This document shows, in pieces, positions 6,361 to 9,385 of a DNA stretch of 9,385 nucleotides. The position numbers and the translations under genes were made by a program. The first letter of the stretch is position 1, and each line of letters starts with the position of its first letter. The stretch spans positions 1-9,385 of the forward strand of contig JAFTRD010000046.1 of assembly GCA_017462425.1 (NCBI GenBank). Reading direction: 5' to 3'. The notes below the pieces were generated by a model, which worked only from the letters and a program-made list of their open reading frames with translations, searched no databases and was not told the DNA's origin. This DNA comes from Clostridia bacterium (GTDB taxonomy: Bacteria > Bacillota_A > Clostridia > Christensenellales > Borkfalkiaceae).

Positions 6361-8642
6361 ATGGCATTATTAACCTTAAAAGAGGTCGGAAAAATATACG
6401 TATCCGAGGGTAACGTAGCCGTCGGCATCAGAGGGGTAAACCTCTCCTTCGACAGAGGCGAGTTCGTTGCCGTCACGGGTAAATCGGGTTCGGGTAAATC
6501 CACCCTGCTCAACGTTATCAGCGGTATGGATTCCTACGAGGAGGGCGAGCTGTACCTAGAGGGACAGCCGACGTCGCACTATCTTCAGCCCGAATGGGAG
6601 GAATACCGTCAAAAATATATTTCCTTTATTTTTCAGGATTATAACATCATTGAAAGCTTTACCGTACTACAAAACGTAGAGCTTGCGCTCATGCACATAG
6701 AGGACGTGAAGCAACGCAAAAGGCGCGCCTTGGAGCTTTTAGCCCGTGTGGGCATGTCCTCGCACGTCAAGCAAAAGGGCAGTCAGCTCTCGGGCGGGCA
6801 AAAACAGAGAACGGTCATTGCCCGTGCGCTCGCCAAAGACAGCCCCATTATCCTCGCCGACGAGCCTACCGGCAATCTCGATTCCGCTACGTCCAAGGAA
6901 ATTATAGAGCTTTTACGTGAAGTATCCAAGGATAAACTTCTAATCGTCGTTACGCACAACTTCGAGCAAGTAGCCTCTTACGCCACCCGTCACGTTCGTA
7001 TCTTCGACGGCGCTGTGGAATCCGACCACGGCATCAAGCCCGTATCTCCCGTTTCCGAAAAGGAAGAGCTCGGTGCGACAAATAACAAAAATAACAAAAA
7101 TAACGCAAGAAAAATAAATTTCAAGTCGGTGAAAAACGGCTTTACGCTGGGCAGAACCATCTTTACGTCCAAGCCCAAGCTTTCGGTATTTTTATGTTTT
7201 CTGATGATCGTGGGCGCACTGGGAATATTTTTAATCACTGCGCTCTGCGGCGGACGAATAGCGGCGGCGTTTCAACCCAATTATATGTTCCGCCCTATAG
7301 ACGGGCGTGTGGTCGTTACCACCCGAACGGGCGAGGTGATAGGCGAGGAGCAGGTAAAACAACTTGCAAGCGAATACGGCGCAGAGGACTACGTTCGTTA
7401 CGACGTAGTTTTTGATGGTAATTCGGCTTTTTACACGCCCTATTCGTACGGATTAAGTTATTATCCTTGCGAATACGCCTACGGGGAAACTTACGGCGAT
7501 AATATTATCGGCCGTTATCCCACGGCTGCAAACGAAGTGTTTTTATATCTGAATATCTATTACCAGGAATATTTTGGAGAAAATGAATTAACGCAAAAGA
7601 GTATAACGCTAAACGATATGCAGTTCACCGTCACGGGCTTGAAATACTTTTACGACAACAATCTGAACAATAAAGTAATATTTACCAAAGAGGGGTTTCA
7701 CGTAGCAACCGCCGCCTACTTCTTCCAAAACGATATTTCAATCAACGTAGACGTAACCGATAAGAAGGGGGAACGGGAGGATGCTCATTTTAATTTTTCT
7801 TACGGTAAACTTATTCCTTCCTTCGGCGTGGAAGAAGGGAAGATTTATATTGAAAATAGTGATTATCAAAATCAAATAAAAAATGATCCCGATGCGGCTT
7901 GGCAAACCACCGCCCGTATTTCGTCAACTTATTACAGCTACGGTAATTACGGTAGTACTAAAGATTATAATTGGGGAAAAACCTTTACGAATGAATTTTT
8001 CACCGACAAAGCGCCTTCTCTTGAATATAATAATAATTATTATTATAGAGATTGCCTTGTATATATCAGCCCGTCGCTTTTAACGCAGATGATGGAAGAA
8101 ATATTCGACTCGTATTACAGTCAATTTTCCTTATTGTTTCAAAACGACGCTGCCGCTCACGCCGCCGCCGAGCGCTTGCAGGAGGCGGGGTATATCGCCG
8201 TTCCTTCGGATACGACGTACGAGTTGGGCGAATGGACCGCCATCGAAGCCATTTTACAAAGTCTTATCATGTTGGCGGTTTGGTTTCTTGTAATTTTATT
8301 CCTTGCGTTTTTCTTAAATCTTTGCTCCCGCCGTACTTTAGAGGCGTTTAAGGGGGATATGGCAATCATGCGTTCCATGGGTATTCCCGTCAAGGTCATT
8401 AAAATTGCCATGTACGTAAGAATGTTATTTGCGCTTATCCCGGCGTATCTGTTCGTAATCTTAGCGGCAATTTTCATCTACGTCAACCCCACCTTCAACG
8501 CACTGTTCACCTATCTTTACGCATGGCAGTACGCTCTTATGTTCGTAGGACTCTTAATTTTAACCGTTCGTATCACGCATAAACAAATTCATCAATTATT
8601 CGGTCAAAGCGTTAAAAAATCCTTGAAAGGAGGTTCGGCTGT

Positions 8643-8646
<4 letters not shown>
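6361..8646 (+). CDS. MacB-like ABC transporter, ATPase fused to FtsX-type permease
   Basis: This single 761-residue chain combines an N-terminal ABC ATPase with a MacB/FtsX-fold permease in the cytoplasmic membrane; such proteins export or mechanically extract peptides, lipids or antibiotics. The ATPase has Walker A GKSGSGKST (40-48), Q-loop Gln92, signature LSGGQKQR (143-150), Walker [13 protein letters not shown] (163-174) and H-loop His199. An Asn/Lys linker (241-248) leads to TM1 (about 275-297), a large extracytoplasmic domain (about 298-625) and TM2-TM4 (about 631-654, 685-707, 718-736). The cytoplasmic loop GDMAIMRSMGIPVKVIK (665-681) resembles the FtsX-superfamily coupling helix. The start ATG has GAGGAG (6349-6354) 6 bases upstream. 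The stop overlaps the next gene start as ATGA, implying coupled expression. The ectodomain is unusually Tyr-rich and AT-rich compared with the ATPase. Substrate unknown; no two-component genes lie in view to suggest bacitracin-type resistance. Confidence 0.93.
7081..7104 (+). repeat. In-frame 9-bp tandem repeat in the ATPase-permease linker
   Basis: The unit AATAACAAA is present 2.7 times and encodes NNKNNKNN (residues 241-248 of the transporter). Because the unit is three codons long, slippage would change linker length without breaking the frame. It sits exactly between the ATPase domain and the region leading into TM1. Confidence 0.8.
8026..8047. repeat. 22-bp perfect AT-only palindrome inside the transporter gene
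   Basis: The half-site TATAATAATAA (8026-8036) is followed immediately by its exact reverse complement (8037-8047), with no loop. It lies in the stretch coding for EYNNNYYYRD near the end of the ectodomain. It contains a TATAAT, but no partner -35 or gene start makes a promoter believable. It most likely follows from consecutive AAT and TAT codons. Confidence 0.65.
8626..8633 (+). promoter_or_regulatory. Strong ribosome-binding site for the second ABC gene
   Basis: AAAGGAGG ends 9 bases before the ATG at 8643 and lies within the last codons of the first transporter gene. With the ATGA overlap it fixes the start of the second gene and supports translation from one mRNA. Confidence 0.88.

Positions 8647-9385
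<739 letters not shown>

Noticed and set aside
8052..8351. Plus-strand frames at 7883-8083 and 8052-8351 inside the transporter gene
   Set aside because: Both are alternative frames of a gene with clear FtsX-type helices; no start signals and no recognisable protein.

Overview
The window reads as ordinary chromosomal DNA from a low-to-mid GC Bacillota, most likely an uncultured Clostridia-type anaerobe. This rests on the fakA-recG gene order common in Firmicutes, GGAG/GGAGG ribosome-binding sites, consensus sigma-A promoters, Rho-independent terminators and tandem MacB-like ABC ATPase-permeases. The exact lineage is inference. All genes found lie on the + strand.

Layout. Positions 1-1466 hold the 3' part of a FakA/YloV-type fatty acid kinase gene, cut by the left edge and closed by a clear hairpin terminator (1476-1504). 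recG (1562-3565) follows and has no obvious terminator. A 181-base gap then carries nested inverted repeats around a strong promoter (3685-3713), which drives a pyridoxal/pyridoxamine kinase (3747-4583) ended by a terminator (4604-4640). A fully consensus promoter (4679-4707) and a leader of about 120 nt precede a CCA tRNA nucleotidyltransferase with an HD domain (4834-6219). The next gap, 141 bases, contains an array of direct repeats with a period of about 21 bp (6222-6330). A two-gene transporter locus then begins: a complete MacB-like ATPase-permease fusion (6361-8646) overlaps by ATGA the start of a second ABC ATPase (8643 to the right edge, incomplete).

How the genes relate. The first four genes are housekeeping functions: exogenous fatty acid activation, replication-fork rescue, B6 salvage and tRNA 3'-end maturation or repair. 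recG appears to be its own unit after the fakA terminator, and the kinase and cca each have their own promoter. The two ABC genes are translationally coupled and probably encode partners of one exporter or extrusion machine; their substrate cannot be read from the sequence.

No intergenic stretch exceeds 300 bases, and I saw no tRNA, rRNA, CRISPR array or intact mobile element. I found no clear previously undescribed system. The features most deserving a second look are the phased repeat array before the transporter, the nested palindromes at the kinase promoter, the orphan Shine-Dalgarno in the cca leader, and the tyrosine-rich, AT-rich ectodomain of the first transporter.
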